A stretch of DNA of 64,000 nucleotides, taken from Balanoglossus misakiensis. Its lineage: Eukaryota > Hemichordata. Location of the stretch: positions 10,602,001 through 10,666,000 of the forward strand of contig CM082582.2 in assembly GCA_040954595.2 (NCBI GenBank). The letters run 5' to 3'. The notes under the pieces were generated by a model. That model saw only the letters and a program-made list of their open reading frames with translations, was not told the DNA's origin and did no database searches. Both the position numbers and the translations under genes were made by a program. Of the stretch, positions 14,001 through 26,000 are shown piece after piece; positions within the stretch are counted from its first letter, which is position 1, and every line of letters starts with the position of its first letter.

Positions 14001-14881
14001 CTGCTTTTTCAGATACGCCACTGTTTACACCATGTTTCCTGTGTTCTCGCTGGTGTTAGATGAAGATGTCAGTGCAGAAACCGCGATGCTTTATCCAGAG
14101 TTGTACAAAGATTTATGCAAGGTGAGCCCATCATCTGAACATAATATTTCTTTCTCCATTTTAAATGCTGCCTTTGGGTATCCCAGGTGTTCACCTGAAA
14201 ATTGATTTCTTGTCATTTGATTGGCTATTGCAAAACAATCCAGTTTTATGTGGATCTACATATTTATTCCAACAAGGTCAAGAACGCCCTTTTCAGATGT
14301 TTTAATGCAGTAGTTCTTTTCATTATTTCAGGGTCGAGAGCTGTCATTCAAGATGTTTTATCTCTGGATCGTCATAAGCATCTACCAGGGAAGCATCAAC
14401 ATGTACGGCGCTCTGTTGCTCTTTGAAGACGAGTTCATCCACATTGTGGCCATATCATTCACTTCCCTGATCCTGACAGAGCTGTTGATGGTCGCCTTGA
14501 CGATACGAACCTGGCACTGGCTGATGATCGCAGCCGAATTTCTGAGTCTCGTGATTTATATTTCATCGCTGTTTATCTTCAAGGATTACTTTGGTGAGTA
14601 CTGGTAGTTTTTTTGGCTCTGTGTGTGCCCACCTCTCTGTCTCTCTGTTTCACAGTTTGTGTCTCTGTGTTTTTCATTCTCTCTCTCTAATCTCCTTGTC
14701 TCATTGTCTTGCTGTAAAAATAAGATGTTTTCTCTTTTCTCAATTAGATCCCGCGTTCTTTCTGACATGGACGTTTGTTTGGAAAGTAGTGGTCATAACG
14801 CTCATCAGCTGTGTACCACTGTACATTCTGAAATATCTTCGGAGGCGGTTCTCCCCACCGAGTTACTCCAAACTGACATAG
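2073..14881 (+). CDS. ATP9: ATP9-type P4-ATPase (phospholipid-transporting ATPase IIA/IIB-like)
   Basis: Class-2 P4-ATPase of Golgi and endosomal membranes; family members act without a CDC50 subunit and lie close to yeast Neo1. The 23 inferred exons give 1146 residues, close to vertebrate ATP9B: 2073-2263, 7031-7201, 7898-8048, 8425-8538, 8718-8885, 9237-9288, 9638-9732, 9946-10099, 10244-10410, 10522-10592, 10720-10885, 11052-11357, 11521-11682, 11923-12015, 12122-12205, 12382-12552, 12692-12880, 13029-13173, 13284-13348, 13568-13788, 14013-14121, 14332-14593, 14748-14881. All junctions are GT-AG and phases agree. Visible motifs are [13 protein letters not shown] (N-terminal ATP9 signature), DGET at 293-296, the phosphorylated Asp in DKTGT at 490-494, KGAD at 668-671, TGDK at 777-780, GDGGND at 884-889 and the C-terminal [13 protein letters not shown]. 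Exons 2-23 are firm. Exon 1 (ATG in context GACATGG) is inferred from matching phase and is the weakest part. The N-terminal signature is closer to ATP9B than ATP9A. Confidence 0.93.
2264..7030 (+). other. Intron 1 of the ATP9-like gene
   Basis: If exon 1 is correct this is a 4.77-kb intron. It holds a CATT microsatellite at 2597-2686 and AT-rich unique sequence. No other gene, tRNA or recognisable transposon was seen. The short ORFs have no family resemblance. Confidence 0.5.
2597..2686. repeat. CATT tetranucleotide microsatellite
   Basis: About 22 uninterrupted copies of the tetranucleotide TCAT, in the long first intron of the ATP9-like gene. Confidence 0.97.
7425..7442. repeat. Homopolymer run of 18 G
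   Basis: Eighteen consecutive G residues in intron 2 of the ATP9-like gene. The exact length is a likely sequencing or assembly uncertainty. Confidence 0.95.
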
Positions 14882-17017
14882 GAAAGAAACAGCAAACAAA
14901 TAATGACCAGCAAAGATCAAAGCGAGGTTGTCCGCCATCTTGGATCGATACTAAATTCAGACAACTCACCAAACAGTGCCATCGAGCCTGAACTTGTGGA
15001 ATAGTTTGTATGAAATCATGACCTCAAAGTTTATTTTATACCCAAGGACAATTGCTGATATTTTGGGTTTATTATAAACAGACAAACGAGAATATTTTTT
15101 TGTTTGGAAAGATCACCTGAAACTTTTCAGAACCATAGGAAAAAAGTTTGTAAATATCTCTGAAAACAGTTTTAGGGGAAGTGTGATTAACAGCTTTTAT
15201 AAAAAATATAATTGTAATAAATATTGCTTTTCCAATCTTTCAGATCTACATGTAACGAGAAAATATGTAACTATATTGTATTGTATTTTTCCTGTACAAC
15301 CAGGACTGATATTGGAACTGCAGTCATGTAGGATTTGTTGTGTAGTACTGGGCCAGTCAATGCATGATCTTTTAGAAGTTTAAACAAAGATTGTTCCGGT
15401 GTTATATTGGCAAGTTTGAGCCAGCACCACAGTTTGTAAATTGTATTTCTAAACAAGATAGTTATTTGGCAACGAGTGTTTTGGATTTTTACAGGCTATG
15501 GCGTGCAATGCAGCGCAGCCATTTGTTGCAGGAGTGGTTTGACCATAGCATGCAATGCAACCAAAAAATCAAATTTTGTAACTTATGATAGTTGTATCAC
15601 CCTCTATGGTCATGTATGACATAACGTGTAGTGCAGTGCGTTATATAACCAGTCGATTTGCCGAACACAGATTCCATTTTAGTTGACAATGCAGATGTAA
15701 AATGCAGCAACAGTTTTTTCTCGCATTAACTGTTGTTGGTGTACTTTAAAATATTCAGGTCGTTTTTTTCTACCGGATAAATGTTAGAGTAGGGTTAGTA
15801 AATTTATCCCCAGCAGATTCCACACTTCAGATGCTTGATATGGTTTTGTCGCATTTTCTAAATGAAAATCGTGAAGTGTGAAAAATTAAGTACAATATGA
15901 AATGTATGCTAATTTTAAAATCGGTAATTCTTTTCATATAGGTAGAGACGTGTGCACTAGTGTCGATGGATCTGAAATCTTTTTAATTGTGTACACTTCA
16001 TCAACGATGTTTAAAGCTTGAAGGAAAGAAATGTACAATACTGCTGCGGTAGCAATAAAATCCATTACGAAGGAGATTTTGTTGTACGAGTTCCTTTGAT
16101 TGATTTATGTGTGTGTATTTTATTTTTATCAATTTGCAGTGATAAAAGCAAGAAAAGTGACAAAGTATTGAATCCCATTCAAAAGCCTGAGCTGCAAAAG
16201 CCATAGCACCAACAGACGATGTGTAAATTATTGGCAGTGGTATAAATTATTCACTGTTGTCACAAGCGAAAAAAGGACCTCAAAAGTTTAGCACCAATCC
16301 CATGCTACCAAGGTGACAAATTGTATACACCTTCAAAAATTGAAAACATTTTTTTCATCCATCTATATACATACAAGAAGTAAGGTGACTATACACTTCA
16401 AAATACATATTCACCAAAATACATTGAAACCATGTACAAACTAGCTTCCACAATATGTTGACCGATAAACATGAAACTCTACAAATACAACAGTTTGAAG
16501 AAATGTTGATTTGATTACTACAGTAAATGTAAATGGTGAGATATGTCCTAACATGGTATGAAAAACAGTCACACCAACACGGTAAGTCTTTAACCCTTTT
16601 ATATCAGTTTTGTATGTATGTATGTATGATCTACACTGCAGTCATGTATAACCTATTACAGTTTTAAAGTGTGTAGCAATTTCTTCAGATATACATATAT
16701 AATATGCAGTGTAATGTCTATTAGAAGATGCATCATGCATCAGTGGTGTAAATATTAGAAAAGTCAAATTGACATTGCCATTTGACTTCAAGTGATTTGT
16801 TGCTTTGTGCGTCTCTGTTGATGTCCAATTTTTGTTGAGTTTTTGTCCTATGTCTGTTGAGAAGTTTCTAGGCTGCGGTACCGCCCTCTGCTTTCAAGAG
16901 CTGTAGGAAAAAGAAGGTACGAGATTAAGGTAAGCACCTCAGTGAAATATTTTCAGAAAAATGACAGTCCAGGCAAACCTTTCAATTCCTTGATATATAA
17001 TAGTGTGATCTTGACAA
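14882..17017. other. Tail-to-tail spacer between ATP9 and best-1 (3' UTRs)
   Basis: The two genes converge here. The left part is probably ATP9 3' UTR and the right part best-1 3' UTR. Possible AATAAA signals are at 15216-15221 and 16054-16059 on the plus strand and at 16119-16124 on the minus strand. No conserved exon was recognised. Confidence 0.5.
15216..15221 (+). terminator. Possible poly(A) signal for the ATP9-like gene
   Basis: Canonical AATAAA about 335 bp after the ATP9 stop codon. A second copy at 16054-16059 is an alternative. Confidence 0.3.
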
Positions 17018-20000
17018 TCATGAAAGAGAAGAATGAACAGCTTTTACTTCATTTCGCACCTTTGACGTGTCTTTCGCTTCTTGCACAACGGGGAACTTGA
17101 CGTTGACTTCTTCCTCTGGTGAGTAGAACGGTGAACTTGTTGTCGTGGTAACGTCCTTCGACAGCTGGCTTTCCAAAGATGGATAACGGGTCAGTTTTAC
17201 GAGTTTAGGGCTCAACCTCGGGGACAATCTTGGCGTGTTGATACGACTTTCGTTGGGAGTGTGGAACCTGCTCTCGTTTGAAAGTTCCCGTTGGATGTGG
17301 CTGTTCTTTCGAGACGACATGAACTGCAGTATCTTGCTGGTGGCGCTCTCTTTGGATCCCTGTCTCTGATACCTCGCGCCTATGCCGTCGCTGGGCAACG
17401 ACGAAGGCGAGGTGTCAGGCAAGATCTTGGCGGAGGAGTTGACGGTCGACAGTCTGCTGCATTCGGTGATGGTTTCCAGGTGCGAAATTGGCCATAAGCT
17501 GTCGTCGGTTACACTGCAAATTGGGGAACAAAGACTCATTATACATCGGATGGACATTTTCGTGATCATCATCATCAAGTTGGAAGCAAACGGAAAGTAA
17601 CTCACTGCATATCAGTGGTTGAACCCATCCACGAATTCTCTCTGCGGTGACCGATGGTTGCCTTGGTGTAAGGTATTTCGAATTCGGGTTGGTCCCAGTA
17701 GATGTCCTTCTCGAGTTTGGGATGAACTCCGTATAGTCCATCGGCAGCAAGTAATCCCACCTGGTAATTGAGAGATAATTTTCTTGTGATGGATTGCGAC
17801 CAATGAATTCGAAATTGATGAATGAATCTTTTTATTCACAGTAAGCTGATACGTGTATTTCATTTTGGAGTCCGCCTATATTTGGTGACCGACGTCGATT
17901 CTCGCTAACAAAACACCGTGTAGGTGATGGTTGAATGTAAGGGTATGCTTGTCGATGAAGAAAAGCGCGCACCTTACCTGAAGATTTCTGTCAACAATAT
18001 AGTTGACTTCAAAATCGTCGTCATCTTCACCATACGGATTTATAATGGCCTCCGCAACCTGCAATCAAATAACTTTGTGATTTGTGCACTGACAGGATCG
18101 TGTTAACATAGGACAAAATTAGCATTTTGGCTTATTTGTAAGTTACCCTAATGGCCAGTGACATTTGGAAGTTCTGGTTTGTTCCGAAATAAAAAAAATC
18201 GAATTGCGTTTTCTTTCAAAAGAAATGAAAACCAAGGAAGATCTGAGGGAGCTCACCTTCAACCAACCAAAGTAAAAGAAGAATTCCAAGATGGTGAAGA
18301 ATGGTATGTACAGGTCGACATAATGACCATCATAACCCTGGGCTGGATCCAGGAACTGCCGACCGATTAGACATGCGCAGAAGTAAGAGTAGACTGCCAA
18401 AGTCACAACCTGAAAAAGATTATCATTGCGTATCATTTGCACTACAACATATTAACCATTTGTGGTCTTTTTTTAGCAAGTCCAGCGTGATTCTAGATGG
18501 TGAGGGATTATTATATGCACCAAGCCGACGCGTCTTGTTGGGTGAGTATATATTTAGAAAGTCCTGATTTTATTGATATTTTGAAAGTAAGAACCTGCTG
18601 GCTTCGCAAGGAATAATGCAGCTACTTCAACTTTTCAACTGTTATCAATCACCAAAATGTTGTGAATCACGAACTAAGCATATTATCTGGAGAATAATTA
18701 GAGATGGCAAAGGCTGGAAAACCGAAAAAGGGAAACCACGATTTATATACCTGAGTGTAGACGAGAGGTACACTGATCCAGTCAAAGGCGTATATCATAC
18801 CAGAGTTCTCACGGAAACGTTGAATTTGCTGCAAATAAATCGGGTCGGTGAATATATATCTGGAAACATAGTACTTGTAACTGTTGCAAGAAATTCTTGT
18901 CCGGAATTCCCACATCCCCTGTGAAAAATGCGCAGTTTGTTGAAAGACTGGTATAGTCGTAGTTTGAAGAATCCATATCTGTCTATATTCAGTTGCTTCG
19001 ATTGCTAGCTGCTCCTCAATTTAATTCAAGCATACTAAGACTCTTGGGTTAGTTTTTTTCTCTCGCCAGCATCGTGGACCAAGCGATTCACCAGAATTGG
19101 ATGACTTACATCAATGATTGATTTCATGGCCATGTCGTCACGAATACGACCTTCTTTCCTGGTTTCTGCCACCAAGTTACACGCCCAAGCACATGGCACC
19201 CAGAACTTGCTGTGAGGGCAAGGTGTGTCTTCCATCATTTGTCGCTCGTCGTAATTGAAAAACCCTGGCGATGACATAAAAATAACAAATTCTGGACTTA
19301 GCGAATTTTGACGATTTCGTTATTTTGGCACATTTTTCATGGGTTATAGCTCATGAAAATCATCCAAAAATGTCAATTTTTCGACTTTCCGAAATTTCAA
19401 AATTTCTTCATTTTTTGATAAAAATCATGGGTTATAGCTCAGGAAAATCATCAAAAAATGAGAATTTTTTGACTTTGCGAAAAGTCAAAAATGGGTCGAT
19501 TTTTGAAAAAATCATGGGTTATAGCTCAGGAAAATCATCCAAAAATGTCAATTTTTCGACTTTCCGAAATTTCAAAATTTCTTCATTTTTTGATAAAAAT
19601 CATGGGCCATAGCTCAGGAGAATCATCAAAAAATGAGAATTTTTCGACTTTGCAAAAAGTGAAAATTGGGTCGATTTTTGAAAAAATCATGGGTTATAGC
19701 TCAGGAAAATCATCAAAAAATGAGAATTTTCCGACTTTGCGAAAAGTGAAAATTGGGTCGATTTCTGAAAAAATCATGGGTTATAGCTCAGGAAAATCAT
19801 CAAAAAATGAGAATTTTCCGACTTTGCGAAAAGTCAAAATTGGGTCGATTTTTGAAAAAATCATGGGTTATAGCTCAGGAAAATCATCAAAAAATGAGAA
19901 TTTTTCGACTTTGCGAAAAGTCAAAATTGGGTCGATTTTTGAAAAAATCATGGGTTATAGCTCAGGAAAATCATCAAAAAATGAGAATTTTTCGACTTTG

Positions 20001-23000
20001 CGAAAAGTCAAAATTGGGTCGATTTTTGAAAAAATCATGGGTTATAGCTCAGGAAAATCATCAAAAAATAAGAATTTTTCGACTTTGCGAAAAGTCAAAA
20101 TTGGGTCGATTTTTGAAAAAATCATGGGTTATAGCTCAGGAAAATCATCAAAAAATGAGAATTTTTCGACTTTGCGAAAGTCAAAATTGGGTCGATTTTT
20201 GAAAAAATCATGGGTTATAGCTCAGGAAAATCATCAAAAAATGAGAAATTTTCGACTTTGCGAAAAGTCAAAATTGGGTCGATTTTTGAAAAAATCATGG
20301 GTTATAGCTCAGGAAAATCATCAAAAAATGAGAAATTTTCGACTTTGCGAAAAGTCGAAATTGGGTCGATTTTTGAAAAAATCATGGGTTATAGCTCAGG
20401 AAAATCATCAAAAAATGAGAATTTTTCGACTTTGCGAAAAGTCAAAATTGGGTCGATTTTTGAAAAAATCATGGGTTATAGCTCAGGAAAATCATCAAAA
20501 AATGAGAATTTTTCGACTTTGCGAAAAGTCAAAATTGGGTCGATTTTTGAAAAAATCATGGGTTATAGCTCAGGAAAATCATCAAAAAATGAGAATTTTT
20601 CGACTTTGCGAAAAGTCAAAATAGGGTCGATTTTTGAAAAAAATCATGGGTTATAGCTCAGGAAAATCATCAAAAAATGAGAATTTTTCGACTTTGCGAA
20701 AAGTGAAAATTGGGTCGATTTTTGAAAAAATCATGGGTTATAGCTCAGGAAAATCATCAAAAAATGAGAATTTTTCGACTTTGCGAAAAGTGAAAATTGG
20801 GTCGATTTTTGAAAAAATCATGGGTTATTGCTCAGGAAAATCATCAAAAAATGAGAATTTTTCGACTTTGCGAAAAGTCAAAATTGGGTCGATTTTTGAA
20901 AAAATCATGGGTTATAGCTCAGGAAAATCATCAAAAAATGAGAATTTTTCGACTTTGCGAAAAGTCAAAATTGGGTCGATTTTTGAAAAAATCATGGGTT
21001 ATAGCTCAGGAAAATCATCAAAAAATGAGAAATTTTCGACTTTGCGAAAAGACAAAATTGGGTCGATTTTTGAAAAAATCATGGGTTATAGCTCAGGAAA
21101 ATCATCAAAAAATGAGAATTTTTCGACTTTGCGAAAAGTGAAAATTGGGTCGATTTTTGAAAAAATCATGGGTTATAGCTCAGGAAAATCATCAAAAAAT
21201 GAGAATTTTTCGACTTTGCGAAAAGTGAAAATTGGGTAGATTTTTGAAAAAATCATGGGTTATAGCTCAGGAAAATCATCAAAAAATGAGAAATTTTCGA
21301 CTTTGAGAAAAGTCAAAATTGGGTCGATTTTTGAAAAAATCATGGGTTATAGCTCAGGAAAATCATCAAAAAATGAGAATTTTTCGACTTTGCGAAAAGT
21401 CAAAATTGGGTCGATTTTTGAAAAAATCATGGGTTATAGCTCAGGAAAATCATCAAAAAATGAGAATTTTTCGACTTTGCGAAAAGTCAAAATTGGGTCG
21501 ATTTTTGAAAAAATCATGGGTTATAGCTCAGGAAAATCATCAAAAAATGAGAATTTTTCGACTTTGCGAAAAGTCAAAATTGGGTCGATTTTTGAAAAAA
21601 TCATGGGTTATAGCTCAGGAAAATCATCAAAAAATGAGAATTTTTCGACTTTGCGAAAAGTGAAAATTGGGTCGATTTTTGAAAAAATCATGGGTTATAG
21701 CTCAGGAAAATCATCAAAAAATGAGAATTTTTCGACTTTGCGAAAAGTCAAAATTGGGTCGATTTTTGAAAAAATCATGGGTTATAGCTCAGGAAAATCA
21801 TCAAAAAATGAGAATTTTTCGACTTTGCGAAAAGTCAAAATTGGGTCGATTTTTGAAAAAATCATGGGTTATAGCTCAGGAAAATCATCAAAAAATGAGA
21901 ATTTTTCGACTTTGCGAAAAGTCAAAATTGGGTCGATTTTTGAAAAAATCATGGGTTATAGCTCAGGAAAATCATCAAAAAATGAGAATTTTTCGACTTT
22001 GCGAAAAGTCAAAATTGGGTCGATTTTTGAAAAAATCATGGGTTATAGCTCAGGAAAATCATCAAAAAATGAGAATTTTTCGACTTTGCGAAAAGTGAAA
22101 ATTGGGTCGATTTTTGAAAAAATCATGGGTTATAGCTCAGGAAAATCATCAAAAAATGAGAATTTTTCGACTTTGCGAAAAGTGAAAATTGGGTCGATTT
22201 TTGAAAAAATCATGGGTTATAGCTCAGGAAAATCATCAAAAAATGAGAATTTTTCGACTTTGCGAAAAGTCAAAATTGGGTCGATTTTTGAAAAAATCAT
22301 GGGTTATAGCTCAGGAAAATCATCAAAAAATGAGAATTTTTCGACTTTGCGAAAAGTGAAAATTGGGTCGATTTTTGAAAAAATCATGGGTTATAGCTCA
22401 GGAAAATCATCAGAAAATGAGAATTTTTCGACTTTGCGAAAAGTCAAAATTGGGTCGATTTTTGAAAAAATCATGGGTTATAGCTCAGGAAAATCATCAA
22501 AAAATGAGAATTTTTCGACTTTGCGAAAAGTCAAAATTGGGTCGATTTTTGAAAAAATCATGGGTTATAGCTCAGGAAAATCATCAAAAAATGAGAATTT
22601 TTCGACTTTGCGAAAAGTCAAAATTGGGTCGATTTTTGAAAAAATCATGGGTTATAGCTCAGGAAAATCATCAAAAAATGAGAATTTTTCGACTTTGCGA
22701 AAAGTCAAAATTGGGTCGATTTTTGAAAAAATCATGGGTTATAGCTCAGGAAAATCATCAAAAAATGAGAATTTTTCGACTTTGCGAAAAGTCAAAATTG
22801 GGTCGATTTTTGAAAAAATCATGGGTTATAGCTCAGGAAAATCATCAAAAAATGAGAATTTTTCGACTTTGCGAAAAGTCAAAATTGGGTCGATTTTTGA
22901 AAAAATCATGGGTTATAGCTCAGGAAAATCATCAAAAAATGAGAATTTTTCGACTTTGCGAAAAGTCAAAATTGGGTCGATTTTTGAAAAAATCATGGGT

Positions 23001-26000
23001 TATAGCTCAGGAAAATCATCAAAAAATGAGAATTTTTCGACTTTGCGAAAAGTCAAAATTGGGTCGATTTTTGAAAAAATCATGGGTTATAGCTCAGGAA
23101 AATCATCAAAAAATGAGAATTTTCCGACTTTGCGAAAAGTCAAAATTGGGTCGATTTTTGAAAAAATCATGGGTTATAGCTCAGGAAAATCATCAAAAAA
23201 TGAGAATTTTTCGACTTTGCGAAAAGTCAAAATTGGGTCGATTTTTGAAAAAATCATGGGTTATAGCTCAGGAAAATCATCAAAAAATGAGAATTTTTCG
23301 ACTTTGCGAAAAGTCAAAATTGGGTCGATTTTTGAAAAAATCATGGGTTATAGCTCAGGAAAATCATCAAAAAATGAGAATTTTTCGACTTTGCGAAAAG
23401 TCAAAATTGGGTCGATTTTTGAAAAAATCATGGGTTATAGCTCAGGAAAATCATCAAAAAATGAGAATTTTTCGACTTTGCGAAAAGTGAAAATTGGGTC
23501 GATTTTTGAAAAAATCATGGGTTATAGCTCAGGAAAATCATCAAAAAATGAGAATTTTTCGACTTTGCGAAAAGTGAAAATTGGGTCGATTTTTGAAAAA
23601 ATCATGGGTTATAGCTCAGGAAAATCATCAAAAAATGAGAATTTTTCGACTTTGCGAAAAGTGAAAATTGGGTCGATTTTTGAAAAAATCATGGGTTATA
23701 GCTCAGGAAAATCATCAAAAAATGAGAATTTTTCGACTTTGCGAAAAGTCAAAATTGGGTCGATTTTTGAAAAAATCATGGGTTATAGCTCAGGAAAATC
23801 ATCAAAAAATGAGAAATTTTCGACATTGCGAAAAGTCAAAATTGGGTCGATTTTTGAAAAAATCATGGGTTATAGCTCAGGAAAATCATCAAAAAATGAG
23901 AATTTTTCGACTTTGCGAAAAGACAAAATTGGGTCGATTTTTGAAAAAATCATGGGTTATAGCTCAGGAAAATCATCAAAAAATGAGAATTTTTCGACTT
24001 TGCGAAAAGTGAAAATTGGGTCGATTTTTGAAAAAATCATGGGTTATAGCTCAGGAAAATCATCAAAAAATGAGAATTTTTCGACTTTGCGAAAAGTCAA
24101 AATTGGGTCGATTTTTGAGAAAATCATGGGTTATAGCTCAGGAAAATCATCAAAAAATGAGAATTTTTCGACTTTGCGAAAAGTCAAAATTGGGTCGATT
24201 TTTGAGAAAATCATGGGTTATAGCTCAGGAAAATCATCAAAAAATGAGAATTTTTCGACTTTGCGAAAAGTCAAAATTGGGTCGTTTTTTGAAAAAATCA
24301 TGGGTTATAGCTCAGGAAAATCATCAAAAAATGAGAATTTTTCCTCTTTGCGAAAAGTCAAAATTGGGTCGTTTTTTGAAAAAATCATGGGTTATAGCTC
24401 AGGAAAATCATCAAAAAATGAGAATTTTTCGACTTTGCGAAAAGTCAAAATTGAGTCGATTTTTGAAAAAATCATGGGTTATAGCTCAGGAAAATCATCA
24501 AAAAATGAGAATTTTTCCTCTTTGCGAAAAGTCAAAATTGGGTCGATTTTTGAGAAAATCATGGGTTATAGCTCAGGAAAATCATCAAAAAATGAGAATT
24601 TTTCGACTTTGCGAAAAGTCAAAATTGGGTCGATTTTTGAAAAAATCATGGGTTATAGCTCAGGAAAATCATCAAAAAATGAGAATTTTCCGACTTTGCG
24701 AAAAGTCAAAATTGGGTCGATTTTTGAAAAAATCATGGGTTATAGCTCAGGAAAATCATCAAAAAATGAGAATTTTTCCTCTTTGCGAAAAGTCAAAATT
24801 GGGTCGATTTTTGAGAAAATCATGGGTTATAGCTCAGGAAAATCATCAAAAAATGAGAATTTTTCGACTTTGCGAAAAGTCAAAATTGGGTCGATTTTTG
24901 AAAAAATCATGGGTTATAGCTCAGGAAAATCATCAAAAAATGAGAATTTTCCGACTTTGCGAAAAGTCAAAATTGGGTCGATTTTTGAAAAAATCATGGG
25001 TTATAGCTCAGGAAAATCATCAAAAAATGAGAATTTTTCGACTTTGCGAAAAGTCAAAATTGGGTCGATTTTTGAAAAAATCATGGGTTATAGCTCAGGA
25101 AAATCATCAAAAAATGAGAATTTTTCGACTTTGCGAAAAGTCAAAATTGGGTCGATTTTTGAAAAAATCATGGGTTATAGCTCAGGAAAATCATCAAAAA
25201 ATGAGAATTTTTCGACTTTGCGAAAAGTCAAAATTGGGTCGATTTTTGAAAAAATCATGGGTTATAGCTCAGGAAAATCATCAAAAAATGAGAATTTTTC
25301 GACTTTGCGAAAAGTGAAAATTGGGTCGATTTTTGAAAAAATCATGGGTTATAGCTCAGGAAAATCATCAAAAAATGAGAATTTTTCGACTTTGCGAAAA
25401 GTCAAAATTGGGTCGATTTTTGAAAAAATCATGGGTTATAGCTCAGGAAAATCATCAAAAAATGAGAAATTTTCGACATTGCGAAAAGTCAAAATTGGGT
25501 CGATTTTTGAAAAAATCATGGGTTATAGCTCAGGAAAATCATCAAAAAATGAGAATTTTTCGACTTTGCGAAAAGACAAAATTGGGTCGATTTTTGAAAA
25601 AATCATGGGTTATAGCTCAGGAAAATCATCAAAAAATGAGAATTTTTCGACTTTGCGAAAAGTGAAAATTGGGTCGATTTTTGAAAAAATCATGGGTTAT
25701 AGCTCAGGAAAATCATCAAAAAATGAGAATTTTTCGACTTTGCGAAAAGTCAAAATTGGGTCGATTTTTGAGAAAATCATGGGTTATAGCTCAGGAAAAT
25801 CATCAAAAAATGAGAATTTTTCGACTTTGCGAAAAGTCAAAATTGGGTCGATTTTTGAGAAAATCATGGGTTATAGCTCAGGAAAATCATCAAAAAATGA
25901 GAATTTTTCGACTTTGCGAAAAGTCAAAATTGGGTCGTTTTTTGAAAAAATCATGGGTTATAGCTCAGGAAAATCATCAAAAAATGAGAATTTTTCCTCT